Source of the DNA: Bacteriovoracaceae bacterium
Lineage (GTDB): Bacteria; Bdellovibrionota; Bacteriovoracia; Bacteriovoracales; Bacteriovoracaceae
Direction: 5' to 3'
Length of the DNA: 64,000 nt
Assembly (NCBI GenBank): GCA_023701435.1
Contig: JAMPXB010000013.1
Coordinates: forward strand, 1-64,000
The notes beneath the pieces were generated by a model, which worked only from the letters and a program-made list of their open reading frames with translations, did no database searches and had not been told where the DNA came from. Position 1 is the first letter of the stretch; each line of letters opens with the position of its first letter. Of this stretch, positions 7,600-16,472 are shown piece after piece. A program made the position numbers and the translations under genes.

Positions 7600-8973
7600 T
7601 CAAATAAGACTTTGGGCCAATGCCCGTAAATGGTTAGGTTCATATTTTAATATGTTTGTACGATCGAGAAGAAAAGCCTTGAAAGTTTCCCGCGGAGAAA
7701 CTTTAAGTTCAGTCATCTTATTCACATAACCGTCCCCTACGGCCACAATCTTTGCCAATGGATAAATTTTTAAAGCAGTTAATGAATTAGGGTAACCAGA
7801 GCCGTCAATATATTCATGGTGTTGATAGACGATTTGTCGCACTTGTTCATTAACAAATGGAGATCCTTGTAAGACCTTCGCTCCCAAGAGCGGATGTTTT
7901 TCCCATTCGATTTTTTGATCGTTATCTAAATGATGGGGGGAATCTTTGCGAAGCTCCTCCGGTAATTCCATTAGTCCAATATCATGTAAGAGGCCTCCAA
8001 TGGCGATCGATTCCAGTGTTTTTTTGCCCACCCACTTTATTTGTTTGGAGATCAGAATGGAATAGAAGCTAACTAAAAAAGAGTGGGAAAAAAGATCGGG
8101 AATCATATACTCCATGTCATGGAGTTTTTTATGTAGATCTTTATCTTTTGTAATAAGAGAATAAACATTATTACAAAAGGATTTACCTTCTTCGATTAAG
8201 CTTGGTTTAATACCTTCGGTATAGGCTTCATTGATATATTTATCTGCGACGCTTTTAAGACTTTTAATAATGAGATCATCAGAATGAGGAGAAGCATCGA
8301 TCATTTTTCTCACCAGTTCATTCATTAAGTTAATGTATTCGAGTCTATCACTGGTATAAAAATAAAGATATTCGACTCCGGCATTGATGTAGTTTTGGAT
8401 AGTTGAGACAGGGAAGGGTTCACCCTGGTGGACGACACGAACATATTTATCAGGTGCAAGCCTCAAATAATGGTCAAAAGCCGCGATTCCCAGTTCTAGG
8501 GCTTCCTGAATGTTGACCTTGGTAAATTCATCGTCACTTAAGGATTTTTCTTTCTCCTCTCTTTTAAGAGGGTCGAAAGGGATGTGACGCCAAACATTTG
8601 GATCTGACCAGTGTCGTAACTTTTTAATGATTGCAAGAGGCGTCATCGTGGGGAGTAAAACTTCCATGATACCCAGGCGTTTTAGTATCCCCAAAGTCAT
8701 ACCATATTCGTTGAGTATACCAGCATAAGGCACATAAAACATAACCACTGTTTTTAGTTTGGATAACTTAATATAGCGTAAGATTTCCAGAGAAGAGTGA
8801 TTTTTTAATTCTAAATCCAAAAGGGTGATAGAATAGTTGTTTTTATGCAGTAGTGCCTGAGCCTCTTTTCCATTGAAAGCTCGATCATAACTTAAACCTA
8901 AATTACTGAGCTGAACAGAAAGGGCGTCAGCCCACTCTTTATGAGGAGAGGCAATTAGATAATTCGTGATCAA
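7600..8973 (-). CDS. HD-GYP phosphodiesterase with degenerate receiver-like N-terminus
   Basis: A 457-residue protein. Residues 1-115 resemble a receiver fold (ITLLDLELKNHSS) but the acidic pair is replaced (IASPHKEW), so phosphorylation is doubtful. Residues about 150-230 match the extra N-terminal domain often seen before HD-GYP (PDKYVRVV, GVEYLYFYTSDR). The HD-GYP domain is C-terminal: GLLHDIGLMELP, KHPLLGAKVL and HHEYIDGSGYP. HD-GYP proteins hydrolyse c-di-GMP. The HD residues and the GYP loop (here GSGYP) are present, so activity is likely. Co-transcribed with the response regulator. Confidence 0.9.
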   Translation of the reverse strand: MITNYLIASPHKEWADALSVQLSNLGLSYDRAFNGKEAQALLHKNNYSITLLDLELKNHSSLEILRYIKLSKLKTVVMFYVPYAGILNEYGMTLGILKRLGIMEVLLPTMTPLAIIKKLRHWSDPNVWRHIPFDPLKREEKEKSLSDDEFTKVNIQEALELGIAAFDHYLRLAPDKYVRVVHQGEPFPVSTIQNYINAGVEYLYFYTSDRLEYINLMNELVRKMIDASPHSDDLIIKSLKSVADKYINEAYTEGIKPSLIEEGKSFCNNVYSLITKDKDLHKKLHDMEYMIPDLFSHSFLVSFYSILISKQIKWVGKKTLESIAIGGLLHDIGLMELPEELRKDSPHHLDNDQKIEWEKHPLLGAKVLQGSPFVNEQVRQIVYQHHEYIDGSGYPNSLTALKIYPLAKIVAVGDGYVNKMTELKVSPRETFKAFLLDRTNILKYEPNHLRALAQSLI

Positions 8974-9057
8974 AAAGTAACCTCTTTTTACATTAAATGT
9001 TAATACAAATTTTAGAATATCATAACTAAAGAAACTTTAATAGAAGTGGGAGAACAG

Positions 9058-10512
9058 GTGGACTTATTAAACTTTTTTTTTGCTAACAATATAATATTAA
9101 GGGAGTGCTTTGATGCTTTAAAAGCGGGTGTCCTAATTACAGATCGAAACAGTCAAATAGTTTATGCCAATACTTACTCAAGAGATATATTAAGATGTGA
9201 TCTTACTGGGATGTCCCCTGCACCGTGGAGAAATAATGAGTCCCTTAAGCGCATCTTAAATGGAGAAGATCTCCCTGAGTTTAAGATGAGGATCACCATT
9301 GACAACACTGATTGTTGTTTAGCGATTAAGGCGATTCCTTTAAAAAATCAAGAAGGCTCTGTATTGGGTGCTTTCATTAATTTTCACGATATCACTGAGG
9401 ATTATCTGCAAGAAAAGATGATGTTGAAAAAACAAGGATTTTATCAGCGTTTATTGGATTTGATACCAGCCTATATCATCATGAAAAATCTCGATGGTAT
9501 TTATGTCTTTAGCAATAAATTTTTTAATGAAGCATTTAGCAATGGTCCGGTATTGGGAAAAAAAACTATACAACTGTTTTCATCTGAAACAAATAGGATG
9601 ATTAATGAAAACGATGCCCGGGTCATAAAGCAAGAAAAGGTCTTGGAGTTTATTGAAAACCTGCCCCATAAAGACGGAACTCTTCATATTTGCCGAACTA
9701 TTCGTTTCCCCACCTATGATGAAGAAAATAATATTGATGGGATTTGTGCCATCGCTTTAGATGAAACAGAAAAAATTGCCCAGCAAAAGAAGGCTGAAAA
9801 GGAGCGAGTTAATAATATCAACGCCACGAAGCTTGCTTCCTTGGGAACTTTAGCAGCTGAAATAGGTCATGAGATCAACAATCCATTAGGTATTATGAAA
9901 ACTTCAGTGATGGTCTTAAGAGAAATGATTGAAAAAAATGAACCCGTGAAAGATCAGCTCCATCAAGTGGGAATAATCGATCAGACGCTGGATAGAATAA
10001 ATAATATTGTTAAGGCGTTAAAGTTTTTATCTCGGGATAGTACTAATGAAGAATTCGCACTCTGTTCAGTGGGTGACATTATTGCCGATACCGAAATCCT
10101 TTGTCGCACAAAGTTAAAGTTGAAAAATGTGAAATATCATTTTGACCAGGGCGAGGTCGATTTGAACGAAACTATCCCCTGTAATAGAGTCCAAATTTCA
10201 CAAGTCCTGCTCAATGTTTTTGTAAATGCCATTGACGCCGTCTCTGAGCAGATCACCCCTGTCATTAAACTCAGACTGGAGCAAGATGAGGATTTTCTCT
10301 ATTTTAAAATTTCAGATAATGGACAGGGTGTTCCCCAAGAATTAAGGGCGAAGATTTTTGAACCATTTTTTACCACTAAAAAGTTAGGAATGGGAACAGG
10401 ACTAGGCTTAAGTATCTCGAAAGACATTATGGAAAAACATGCCGGTGATCTCCTGCTAAGTGAAACAGAAGATAACAATTGCTTTATAATAAAACTTCCT
10501 CGGAAACTTTAA
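9058..10512 (+). CDS. PAS-PAS sensor histidine kinase
   Basis: A 484-residue protein, cytoplasmic, with no membrane segment. Two PAS domains (about 15-120 and 130-240) are followed by a HisKA H-box, LGTLAAEIGHEINNPLG, and an HATPase domain with N-box QVLLNVFVNAIDAV, G1 DNGQGVP and G2 GTGLGLSIS. It should sense an internal signal and phosphorylate a receiver, probably the neighbouring one. The track starts at GTG 9046; GTG 9058 is preferred because GGGAG lies 5 bp upstream of it. Divergent from the HD-GYP gene and inside the direct-repeat-bounded cassette. Confidence 0.92.
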   Translation: MDLLNFFFANNIILRECFDALKAGVLITDRNSQIVYANTYSRDILRCDLTGMSPAPWRNNESLKRILNGEDLPEFKMRITIDNTDCCLAIKAIPLKNQEGSVLGAFINFHDITEDYLQEKMMLKKQGFYQRLLDLIPAYIIMKNLDGIYVFSNKFFNEAFSNGPVLGKKTIQLFSSETNRMINENDARVIKQEKVLEFIENLPHKDGTLHICRTIRFPTYDEENNIDGICAIALDETEKIAQQKKAEKERVNNINATKLASLGTLAAEIGHEINNPLGIMKTSVMVLREMIEKNEPVKDQLHQVGIIDQTLDRINNIVKALKFLSRDSTNEEFALCSVGDIIADTEILCRTKLKLKNVKYHFDQGEVDLNETIPCNRVQISQVLLNVFVNAIDAVSEQITPVIKLRLEQDEDFLYFKISDNGQGVPQELRAKIFEPFFTTKKLGMGTGLGLSISKDIMEKHAGDLLLSETEDNNCFIIKLPRKL

Positions 10513-10526
10513 GGAGAACCTGCCTG

Positions 10527-10605
10527 ATATTCTTAAGGGAAAGAATGATCGGAATATTTAGATCGGCATAAGGTTTCTTGAGTTTCATTTAGCATTGTGT
10601 GAGAA
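10527..10605 (+). repeat. Direct repeat, right copy, in front of the exonuclease gene
   Basis: The second copy of the 7044-7123 sequence, same orientation, 79 bp. It ends 7 bp before the ATG of the exonuclease, so it probably includes that gene's promoter or leader. This suggests the right copy is ancestral and the left one was made when the cassette arrived. Confidence 0.93.
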
Positions 10606-10612
10606 TCCGGCC

Positions 10613-11629
10613 ATGTTGTTTCTTCACAAAATTCCGCTGATCACCTGGACGCCGAAAGGACTCTATTGTACCGCCGGTGATTTTTATATTGATCCTCATC
10701 GGGCAGTTGATCTTGCTGTCGTCACTCACGCTCACTCCGATCATGCCCGCCGTGGCAGTAAAAAATATATCTGTGTAGATAGCGGCGCTGAATTGTTGAA
10801 GACCAGACTGGGAAAGAAAATTGAAGTGGAAACTTACCGCTACGGTGAAACCTTTCAACTGGGTAAAGTTAAAGTCAGTCTGCACTCTGCCGGGCATATC
10901 CTGGGATCGGCGCAGGTTCGGGTGGAGCTGGATGGAGAGGTATGGGTCGCCTCGGGTGACTACAAACGTGATCATGATCCAAGTTGTGATCCTTTTGAAA
11001 GTGTGGCCTGTGATACCTTCATCACTGAAGCAACTTTCGGAACTCCCAAATTTGTCTGGCAAAAAAATATCAATCATGGGCAGATGATTCATGATTGGTG
11101 GATCAATAATGAAAAGAAGGGAATAAACTCAATTCTTTTTGGATATTCCCTGGGTAAGGCGCAGAGAATTCTGGCCGAACTTCATGCCTACGCTCATAAA
11201 CCTGTACTCATTCATTCGACCATTCATGAACTGACCGAATGCTACCGTAGACAGGACCGTAATATGGCACCCACTGAAATTATGAGCGAGAAAAACCTTA
11301 CTGGTGAGTTGATCCTGGCCCCGCCTTCTATCCTGACCGATGGTTGGACCCCTTATTTGGGAAGTTATAAAACGGCTTTCGCTTCGGGATGGATGCAAAA
11401 CTCCAACTGGAATCGCTATGATCGCGGATTTGTCATGTCTGATCATGCTGACTGGAACGATCTTAATCAAACCATTAAAGAATCAGGAGCCAGGAGAGTT
11501 TACGTCCAGCATCGGGACGGGGCGCTGGTCCGGCATTTAAAGAAAGAGGGCCTTGAAGCCTATCCGATTGCCGACCTGGATATTGAATTGTTCATGCCTA
11601 AGTCCGGTGAAAATCTGGTCTTGATATGA
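10613..11629 (+). CDS. Metallo-beta-lactamase-fold DNA exonuclease (ligase-associated exonuclease family)
   Basis: A 338-residue protein of the family known as ligase-associated DNA exonuclease, a beta-CASP-like MBL nuclease. Visible features: GLYCTAGDFYIDPHRAVD at the N-terminus, the metal motif THAHSDHA, SAGHILGSAQ, SGDYK, ITEATFG, the GYSLGKAQR helix and a late MSDHAD. The metal ligands look complete. In many bacteria it sits with an ATP-dependent ligase and an Lhr-type helicase; here the partner is a Cas4-like/XPD helicase overlapping by 4 bp (ATGA). Start chosen at ATG 10613; the track's TTG at 10595 lies inside the direct repeat. Likely role: DNA end processing in repair. Confidence 0.88.
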   Translation: MLFLHKIPLITWTPKGLYCTAGDFYIDPHRAVDLAVVTHAHSDHARRGSKKYICVDSGAELLKTRLGKKIEVETYRYGETFQLGKVKVSLHSAGHILGSAQVRVELDGEVWVASGDYKRDHDPSCDPFESVACDTFITEATFGTPKFVWQKNINHGQMIHDWWINNEKKGINSILFGYSLGKAQRILAELHAYAHKPVLIHSTIHELTECYRRQDRNMAPTEIMSEKNLTGELILAPPSILTDGWTPYLGSYKTAFASGWMQNSNWNRYDRGFVMSDHADWNDLNQTIKESGARRVYVQHRDGALVRHLKKEGLEAYPIADLDIELFMPKSGENLVLI

Positions 11630-14007
11630 AAGTCATCAAAATATCTGTTCAGGACTTTGCTCTGCCGGCACCCCGACGGGGCAGTATTGAGCCTTCTTCC
11701 GGCATCGGCACCAGCTTGCAGCTGGGCATGGAACTCCATCAAAAAGTTCAAGCGGCGAGAAAAAAAGATCATCCAGATTATCAGTGCGAGCTGCCTGTCT
11801 CTTGGACTTTTGAAAAAGATAATTATCAGTTTGAAGTGCAAGGCCGACTGGATGGATTCTTTCCGGGTGATAAGCCCCGGATTGAGGAAATTAAATCGAG
11901 CTTCAATATTTTTGAACTTTCTAAAAAATTAAAAGACCGAAGATTTGATCATCCTTATTTTGTGCAACTCCTCACTTATGGTTACTTCCATTGGCTGGAA
12001 CATGGAAAAAAACCAGCTCTCAGTTTTCACCTGATTTCCTCCCGCCGGGACGAAAGCCAGGATGTCGAAGTCTATTGGGACCTTAAAGAGTATGAGGCCT
12101 GGCTGGCCCGTCGTCTGGATGAATTGGTAGTGGAAGCGGTTAAAGCGGAAAAAAGATTTTTACGAAGAAATAAACTCTCAGGGAATATGCCCTTTCCATT
12201 CGCCCGTCCCCGCAGGGGCCAGCTGGAGTTGATTGATTTTATCGAAAAGGGCATGAGTGACGGCAAGAAGATGATGCTTCAGGCGCCGACTGGTTTAGGA
12301 AAAACGATCGGAGTACTCTATCCCTCCCTAAAAGAAGCCTTGGCACGCGGGCAGAGAGTGGTTTATCTCACTCCTAAGAATAGCCAGCAGAGTGTGGCGG
12401 AAGAAGCGGTGGAAAAACTGCAGGCTCAGGGCTGCGCCACCAAGTCCCTCACCATTACCGCTAAAAGTAAAATGTGCCTTAAGGCCGAGCCTCTATGTAA
12501 TCCGGAGTACTGCGAATTTGCCAAAAACTACTACGACAAATTAATTACTCATGATCTTAAGAATGAACTGGCCCGAAAAAAGAAACTCACTTCGCGAGTG
12601 ATGAAAAACTTAGGAAACAAGTATGAAGTCTGTCCCTTTGAGCTTCAACTGGAGGCGATTCCCGAAGCTGATACCGTCATTTGTGATTATAATTATGTCT
12701 TTGGTCATGATGGTGTTTTAGGAAAAATCAGTGCCGCCGGTTTTGAGCAGAATGGAAAACCCAATCTGGTGATTGATGAGGCCCACAACCTTCCGGCGCG
12801 ATCAATGGGAAACTTCTCGCCAGCGCTCTCCAGTTCCTTTTTAGAGGGCTTAAGAGAGGAATTTGAGGGGTTACCCAAGCGCTTTCAGCGGGAAGGGGAG
12901 GAGCTCCTTGATTTGTGTCTGGAGACCTTAAAAGAATTCACACCCGAGGTGCGGGAAACGAGGAAGCTGGCACTGGAGGCAGAAGCCTTTGTAGCGGTGA
13001 ATGAAGAATTAAAATCTTTCTTAAGCGCCTATCTTGACTCGGATACCGAAATTAAATCCAGAGATGTTGTTTTAAGAATGGTTTTTTATTGGGGAGAGTT
13101 CACTGACATTCTCTCAGAGCTCAGGCCCTCTCAGCAGGAATTTTTTATCACCGGCCAATATGACGGTAAACATCACTCGGTGAAGATTACCTGTTGTGAT
13201 GCCTCCAACCTGATTAAAGAACGTTATCAGTACTTTCAAAACACCGTCGCCTTCTCGGCGACTCTTAAGCCTTTTGATTATTATGCAAAATTGTCCGGTC
13301 TTGAAGGGACGGACTTAATTCAGGAGGAGTTTAAATCTCCCTTTAGTCAGGATAACCGTAAGGTGTTGATCATTCCGCAGATCTCTACCAAATTCTCGGT
13401 GAGAAACCAAAACTATCCCAAAATCGCTGATACCATAGAACGAGTGCTTAAACTCAAATCAGGTAACTACCTGGCCTTTTTTCCAAGTTTTGATTTTATG
13501 GAAAAGGTGCTGTCACTATTCTCTCCGCCCAACGGATTCAGGGTACTGAAGCAAAAAAGATATATGAGCAGTGATGAGGTTGAGAACACGCTCGAGTTAT
13601 TAAAAGTGCAATCATCTCCCATGATTCTTTTTGCCGTCCAAGGAGGAGTGTTTTCTGAAGGGGTAGATTATGCGGGAGATATGGTTATCGGCGCTTTTGT
13701 CGTGGGTCCACCGCTGCCAAGTTTTGATTTTGAACGTGAGCGCATGAAGGATTATTACGAGTCTTCCTATCAAGCAGGCTTTGATTATGCCTATACTTTT
13801 CCCGCTATGGCCCGTGCCGTTCAGGCCGCTGGAAGGGTCATCCGCTCAGAGAATGATAAGGGCATTATTATTCTGATGGATGACCGATTCCTGGAGAAGA
13901 GTTACGGCCAGTCCCTGCCGGATGACTGGTTCGACCAATCACCGCGGGAACTAGTTTCCAAAAGCATCTTAAGCGACATTCAAAACTTCTGGGATCGTCA
14001 CACGTGA
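11626..14007 (+). CDS. XPD/DinG-type DNA helicase with N-terminal PD-(D/E)XK-like domain
   Basis: A 793-residue protein. Residues about 30-190 look like a Cas4/RecB-type nuclease domain: GRLDGFF (73-79) then RIEEIKSS (85-92), the D...ExK pattern. The helicase follows: Walker A QAPTGLGKT (about 222-230), a four-Cys region (MCLK, LCNPEYC, VCPFE) that should hold an Fe-S cluster, VIDEAHN (DEAH box), and C-terminal motifs FSEGVDYAGD and ARAVQAAGRVIRS. This is the XPD/DinG class, a 5'-3' DNA helicase. It shares an ATGA overlap with the exonuclease, so the two are translated together. The C-terminus overlaps the convergent GlsB-like gene by 10 bp. Confidence 0.9.
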   Translation: MKVIKISVQDFALPAPRRGSIEPSSGIGTSLQLGMELHQKVQAARKKDHPDYQCELPVSWTFEKDNYQFEVQGRLDGFFPGDKPRIEEIKSSFNIFELSKKLKDRRFDHPYFVQLLTYGYFHWLEHGKKPALSFHLISSRRDESQDVEVYWDLKEYEAWLARRLDELVVEAVKAEKRFLRRNKLSGNMPFPFARPRRGQLELIDFIEKGMSDGKKMMLQAPTGLGKTIGVLYPSLKEALARGQRVVYLTPKNSQQSVAEEAVEKLQAQGCATKSLTITAKSKMCLKAEPLCNPEYCEFAKNYYDKLITHDLKNELARKKKLTSRVMKNLGNKYEVCPFELQLEAIPEADTVICDYNYVFGHDGVLGKISAAGFEQNGKPNLVIDEAHNLPARSMGNFSPALSSSFLEGLREEFEGLPKRFQREGEELLDLCLETLKEFTPEVRETRKLALEAEAFVAVNEELKSFLSAYLDSDTEIKSRDVVLRMVFYWGEFTDILSELRPSQQEFFITGQYDGKHHSVKITCCDASNLIKERYQYFQNTVAFSATLKPFDYYAKLSGLEGTDLIQEEFKSPFSQDNRKVLIIPQISTKFSVRNQNYPKIADTIERVLKLKSGNYLAFFPSFDFMEKVLSLFSPPNGFRVLKQKRYMSSDEVENTLELLKVQSSPMILFAVQGGVFSEGVDYAGDMVIGAFVVGPPLPSFDFERERMKDYYESSYQAGFDYAYTFPAMARAVQAAGRVIRSENDKGIIILMDDRFLEKSYGQSLPDDWFDQSPRELVSKSILSDIQNFWDRHT

Positions 14008-14255
14008 GTGATTTGCCGCTTGCTGATAACTGCCCGATAAATGGCAAGCAGGATAACTGCCCCAATTACCGAGGCTACAAAGCCTGCTGGCTCACCTTGA
14101 TCGTACCAGCCCAGAGAGCTTCCGAGAAAGTTAGCGACAAAGGCTCCCGCCACACCGAGAAGCATGGTGATGATCCATCCGCCAGGATCTCGTCCAGGCA
14201 TCAGAAATTTTGCGATTGCGCCTACAATGAGTCCTACTACTAAAGTCCAAAGCAT
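13998..14255 (-). CDS. GlsB/YeaQ/YmgE-family small membrane protein
   Basis: An 85-residue protein from ATG 14255. It begins MLWTLVVGLIVGAIAKFLMPGRDPGGW and has three hydrophobic stretches with Gly-rich packing, the hallmark of the GlsB/YeaQ/YmgE (transglycosylase-associated) family, which is linked to envelope stress. AAGGAGG sits 5 bp before this ATG. A second in-frame ATG at 14345 also has a strong site (GGGAGGAAAAAATG) and would add 30 residues (MNSAGAFYFHFSGVKLAELK...), so two forms are possible. The canonical start is listed because family members begin there. Confidence 0.85.
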   Translation of the reverse strand: MLWTLVVGLIVGAIAKFLMPGRDPGGWIITMLLGVAGAFVANFLGSSLGWYDQGEPAGFVASVIGAVILLAIYRAVISKRQITHV

Positions 14256-14443
14256 ACCTGCCTCCTTGAGCTTGGGAACAACTGCTTTTAGTTCTGCAAG
14301 CTTTACGCCACTAAAATGGAAGTAAAAAGCTCCAGCACTGTTCATTTTTTCCTCCCTAGGGAAGTCCAACCCCCTTTTTATCAATAGTTCCAATTTTTAT
14401 TCCGAAAAGTATGGAAACGACCAACTTGAAAAAAGGAATTTTC

Positions 14444-15238
14444 ATGAAACGATTATTATTCGCTCTGGTACTTTGCGCGGATGTCGCCTTTGCCGGAAAC
14501 CTCGCTATCAATGTAAAAAACTTTAATTTTAACTATACCAGCCCTTCAGGCGAAGGGTCTGCGACCGCCTTCTCCCGCAATCAACTCATCGATCAAGGGG
14601 TCTTTGTTCGGGTGGAAAAAGTTGACCAAAATTTTCTCTTAAACGTATCAGGTGCAGAAACTCAGGAATTCGTTCTGGAGAATGCGCCGTCATTTATGAC
14701 GGAAGCTGAAACCATGTCGGTTACTGGATTTAATCTGGACCTGGGCCAACAACTTACCATGAATCTTTCCCAGGGAAGATTTAACTCCAGAAATGATTCA
14801 TTGAAGCTCGATGGCCTGACCTTAAACTGCAGCCGGGACGTGGCCAAGACTGAAGTTATGGATCAATTGATTGCAGGGTGTGTTCAGAAGATGGCCCTTA
14901 AAACTTCAAAGTTTTCTTCTCAAACCTCAGAAGAAGTTTTAGTTAAGGCCCTCGCTGACGTCGCTCCCCTGATCGCCGTTGGTGTGAATAGTATTGATAT
15001 GCAAATTAACGGTGGAAAATTCGTCTTGGCGGCAGACGTTCAGGCAGACGTTTCAGGCAAAGTTAAAGGTTCTGGAAACATCAGCTATGATGCTGTTACA
15101 GGAATGATGACTATTAAAATCACTGAAGTGAAATTTAGTTTCCTCAATATTACCAATAAGGTTTTTGAAGAACTAAAAAAGAATGAAAATGAAAAACTTA
15201 AAGTCAGCAAACCTTACGTCTATTTGAAACTAAAGTAA
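14444..15238 (+). CDS. Exported protein of unknown function
   Basis: A 264-residue protein from ATG 14444 (AAGGAATTTTC upstream); the track's 14411 start adds 11 residues before a clear signal peptide MKRLLFALVLCADVAFA. The mature part has alternating hydrophobic/polar beta-type patterns (LAINVKNFNFNYTSPSG, MQINGGKFVLAADVQADVSGKVKGSG) and ends KPYVYLKLK. No family recognised. A periplasmic beta-rich protein, perhaps lipid-binding like or surface-layer linked, but this is only an impression. Single gene with its own terminator. Confidence 0.75.
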   Translation: MKRLLFALVLCADVAFAGNLAINVKNFNFNYTSPSGEGSATAFSRNQLIDQGVFVRVEKVDQNFLLNVSGAETQEFVLENAPSFMTEAETMSVTGFNLDLGQQLTMNLSQGRFNSRNDSLKLDGLTLNCSRDVAKTEVMDQLIAGCVQKMALKTSKFSSQTSEEVLVKALADVAPLIAVGVNSIDMQINGGKFVLAADVQADVSGKVKGSGNISYDAVTGMMTIKITEVKFSFLNITNKVFEELKKNENEKLKVSKPYVYLKLK

Positions 15239-15246
15239 CAAACTGA

Positions 15247-15272
15247 AGGCTGGTTTTTAACCAGCCTTTTTT
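15247..15272 (+). terminator. Bidirectional terminator between convergent genes
   Basis: AGGCTGGTT / AACCAGCCT with a 3-base loop, then TTTTT. It follows the exported protein gene, and the stop codon of the convergent HutD gene (15257) lies inside it. Confidence 0.85.
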
Positions 15273-15793
15273 GTGACCTCTACGACAATTAGATGATTTG
15301 AAAAAAGATTCACAATATCACCGTTCTCCAATTCAAGTAATTCGTCATTTCCCAGATCATAGGCAAAGAGCCAGTCGGTGGTGCACTGAAGCTCAATTTC
15401 TGCGGGAGAATCTTTAATCACTTCCACCGTGGCCTTACCCCAGTTGCGATTGATCATGACATTGAAGTCCTGTAACGGACCATCGAGGAGACGACAGAAT
15501 ATAGCTGCTTCACCCGGGAAGAAGAGCGGTGGTGTGTTCATCGTTAATTTTTTTTGCAGATAGGTATCAGTGAAAATGAGCTGGCAACCTTTTCCTTTCA
15601 ACAGATAAAGATGACGATCCACACCCGGAAAAAATGAGAATTCCCCATCCTGGGCCACGTCTGCCCTGGAGAGACGCAGAAGAAATTCACCGTTCTCGGG
15701 GAGGCGAAACAATTCTGTGGTTTGGCCGCCACCGTTTTTCCAGGGCATGGTTATAAAGTTATCTTTAGTAAAACGCTTCATAATGGTTCTCAA
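15257..15793 (-). CDS. HutD/Ves family protein
   Basis: A 178-residue cytoplasmic protein (174 if it starts at the MKRF methionine, 15781). It has the HutD/Ves signature MPWKNGGGQTTEL near the N-terminus and FSFFPGVDRHLYLLKGKG after it, as in this cupin-fold family. HutD is linked to histidine use, and Ves is a related stress-associated protein; the molecular activity is not settled. No hut genes are near, so a histidine role cannot be claimed here. The gene stops inside the convergent terminator. Confidence 0.85.
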   Translation of the reverse strand: MRTIMKRFTKDNFITMPWKNGGGQTTELFRLPENGEFLLRLSRADVAQDGEFSFFPGVDRHLYLLKGKGCQLIFTDTYLQKKLTMNTPPLFFPGEAAIFCRLLDGPLQDFNVMINRNWGKATVEVIKDSPAEIELQCTTDWLFAYDLGNDELLELENGDIVNLFSNHLIVVEVTKKAG

Positions 15794-15837
15794 ATATTGG
15801 CATCAGTTCTGCATTATCTTATCGAAAGGAGAGCACT

Positions 15838-16062
15838 ATGGAAAACATTCCTGGTAAACAGAAGTCTGACTATAATGATGGTGAGAATGTCACCCACTAT
15901 TTAGGTAATGATGACTATGAAGGGGCAAACTTGCCTGAGATTAATGAAGTAAAGTATAATAAACTGCTAGAAGGCAAAGAAGCTTTAGGAAATGAGTTAG
16001 AGGAAGAAGAGGAAATCGAAAAGAAATATTATTCTTCTATGGAAGATCAAGACTATGAATGA
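15838..16062 (+). CDS. Small acidic protein
   Basis: 74 residues, very rich in Glu/Asp, including a run NELEEEEEIEKKYY near the C-terminus. AAGGAGAGCACT before ATG is a strong ribosome site. No signal or membrane segment and no recognised domain. The region 45-74 may be helical. It overlaps the convergent Nudix gene by 10 bp. Confidence 0.65.
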   Translation: MENIPGKQKSDYNDGENVTHYLGNDDYEGANLPEINEVKYNKLLEGKEALGNELEEEEEIEKKYYSSMEDQDYE

Positions 16063-16472
16063 AGTAAGCTCTGGGCCCAATCCAACACTTCTTTGATTCT
16101 AGGAACAACGAGCATCTGAGCTTGTGGATAAGTCAGCCATTTAAATTGGTGATGTTCAATGACCCCAGTTACGGGGTTAGGCAATAATTTAACCTCCCTA
16201 TCTTCCTTAATCCTTATTAGATAGTAGCGCGCTATTTTTCCTCTACCATAGGTCTTGGTTTCGATGAAGACCTTGTCATACGGAGTCGAAAATTTTGTCA
16301 AGCCGGTTTCTTCTGCCAGTTCTCTAATTGCCGCATCCCAAGGGTCTTCGTTTTCTTCCACCATGCCTTTGGGAAAGTCCCAATAACTATAGGCACGCAA
16401 AAAGAGGAATTCCCAATGATTTCCAGCTTTACGAATAGGGATGACACCAGCCGATAAGGATTTGGTTTTCAT
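16053..16472 (-). CDS. Nudix hydrolase (Ap4A-type)
   Basis: A 139-residue protein with a full Nudix box, GMVEENEDPWDAAIRELAEETGL, matching Gx5Ex7REUxEExGU. It is preceded by SAGVIPIRK and WDFPKG, and followed by HHQFKWLTYPQA, the pattern of diadenosine tetraphosphate hydrolase-like members. Expected role: removal of Ap4A or related dinucleotide or mRNA-cap nucleotides in the cytoplasm; the exact substrate cannot be read. Single gene. Confidence 0.9.
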   Translation of the reverse strand: MKTKSLSAGVIPIRKAGNHWEFLFLRAYSYWDFPKGMVEENEDPWDAAIRELAEETGLTKFSTPYDKVFIETKTYGRGKIARYYLIRIKEDREVKLLPNPVTGVIEHHQFKWLTYPQAQMLVVPRIKEVLDWAQSLLHS

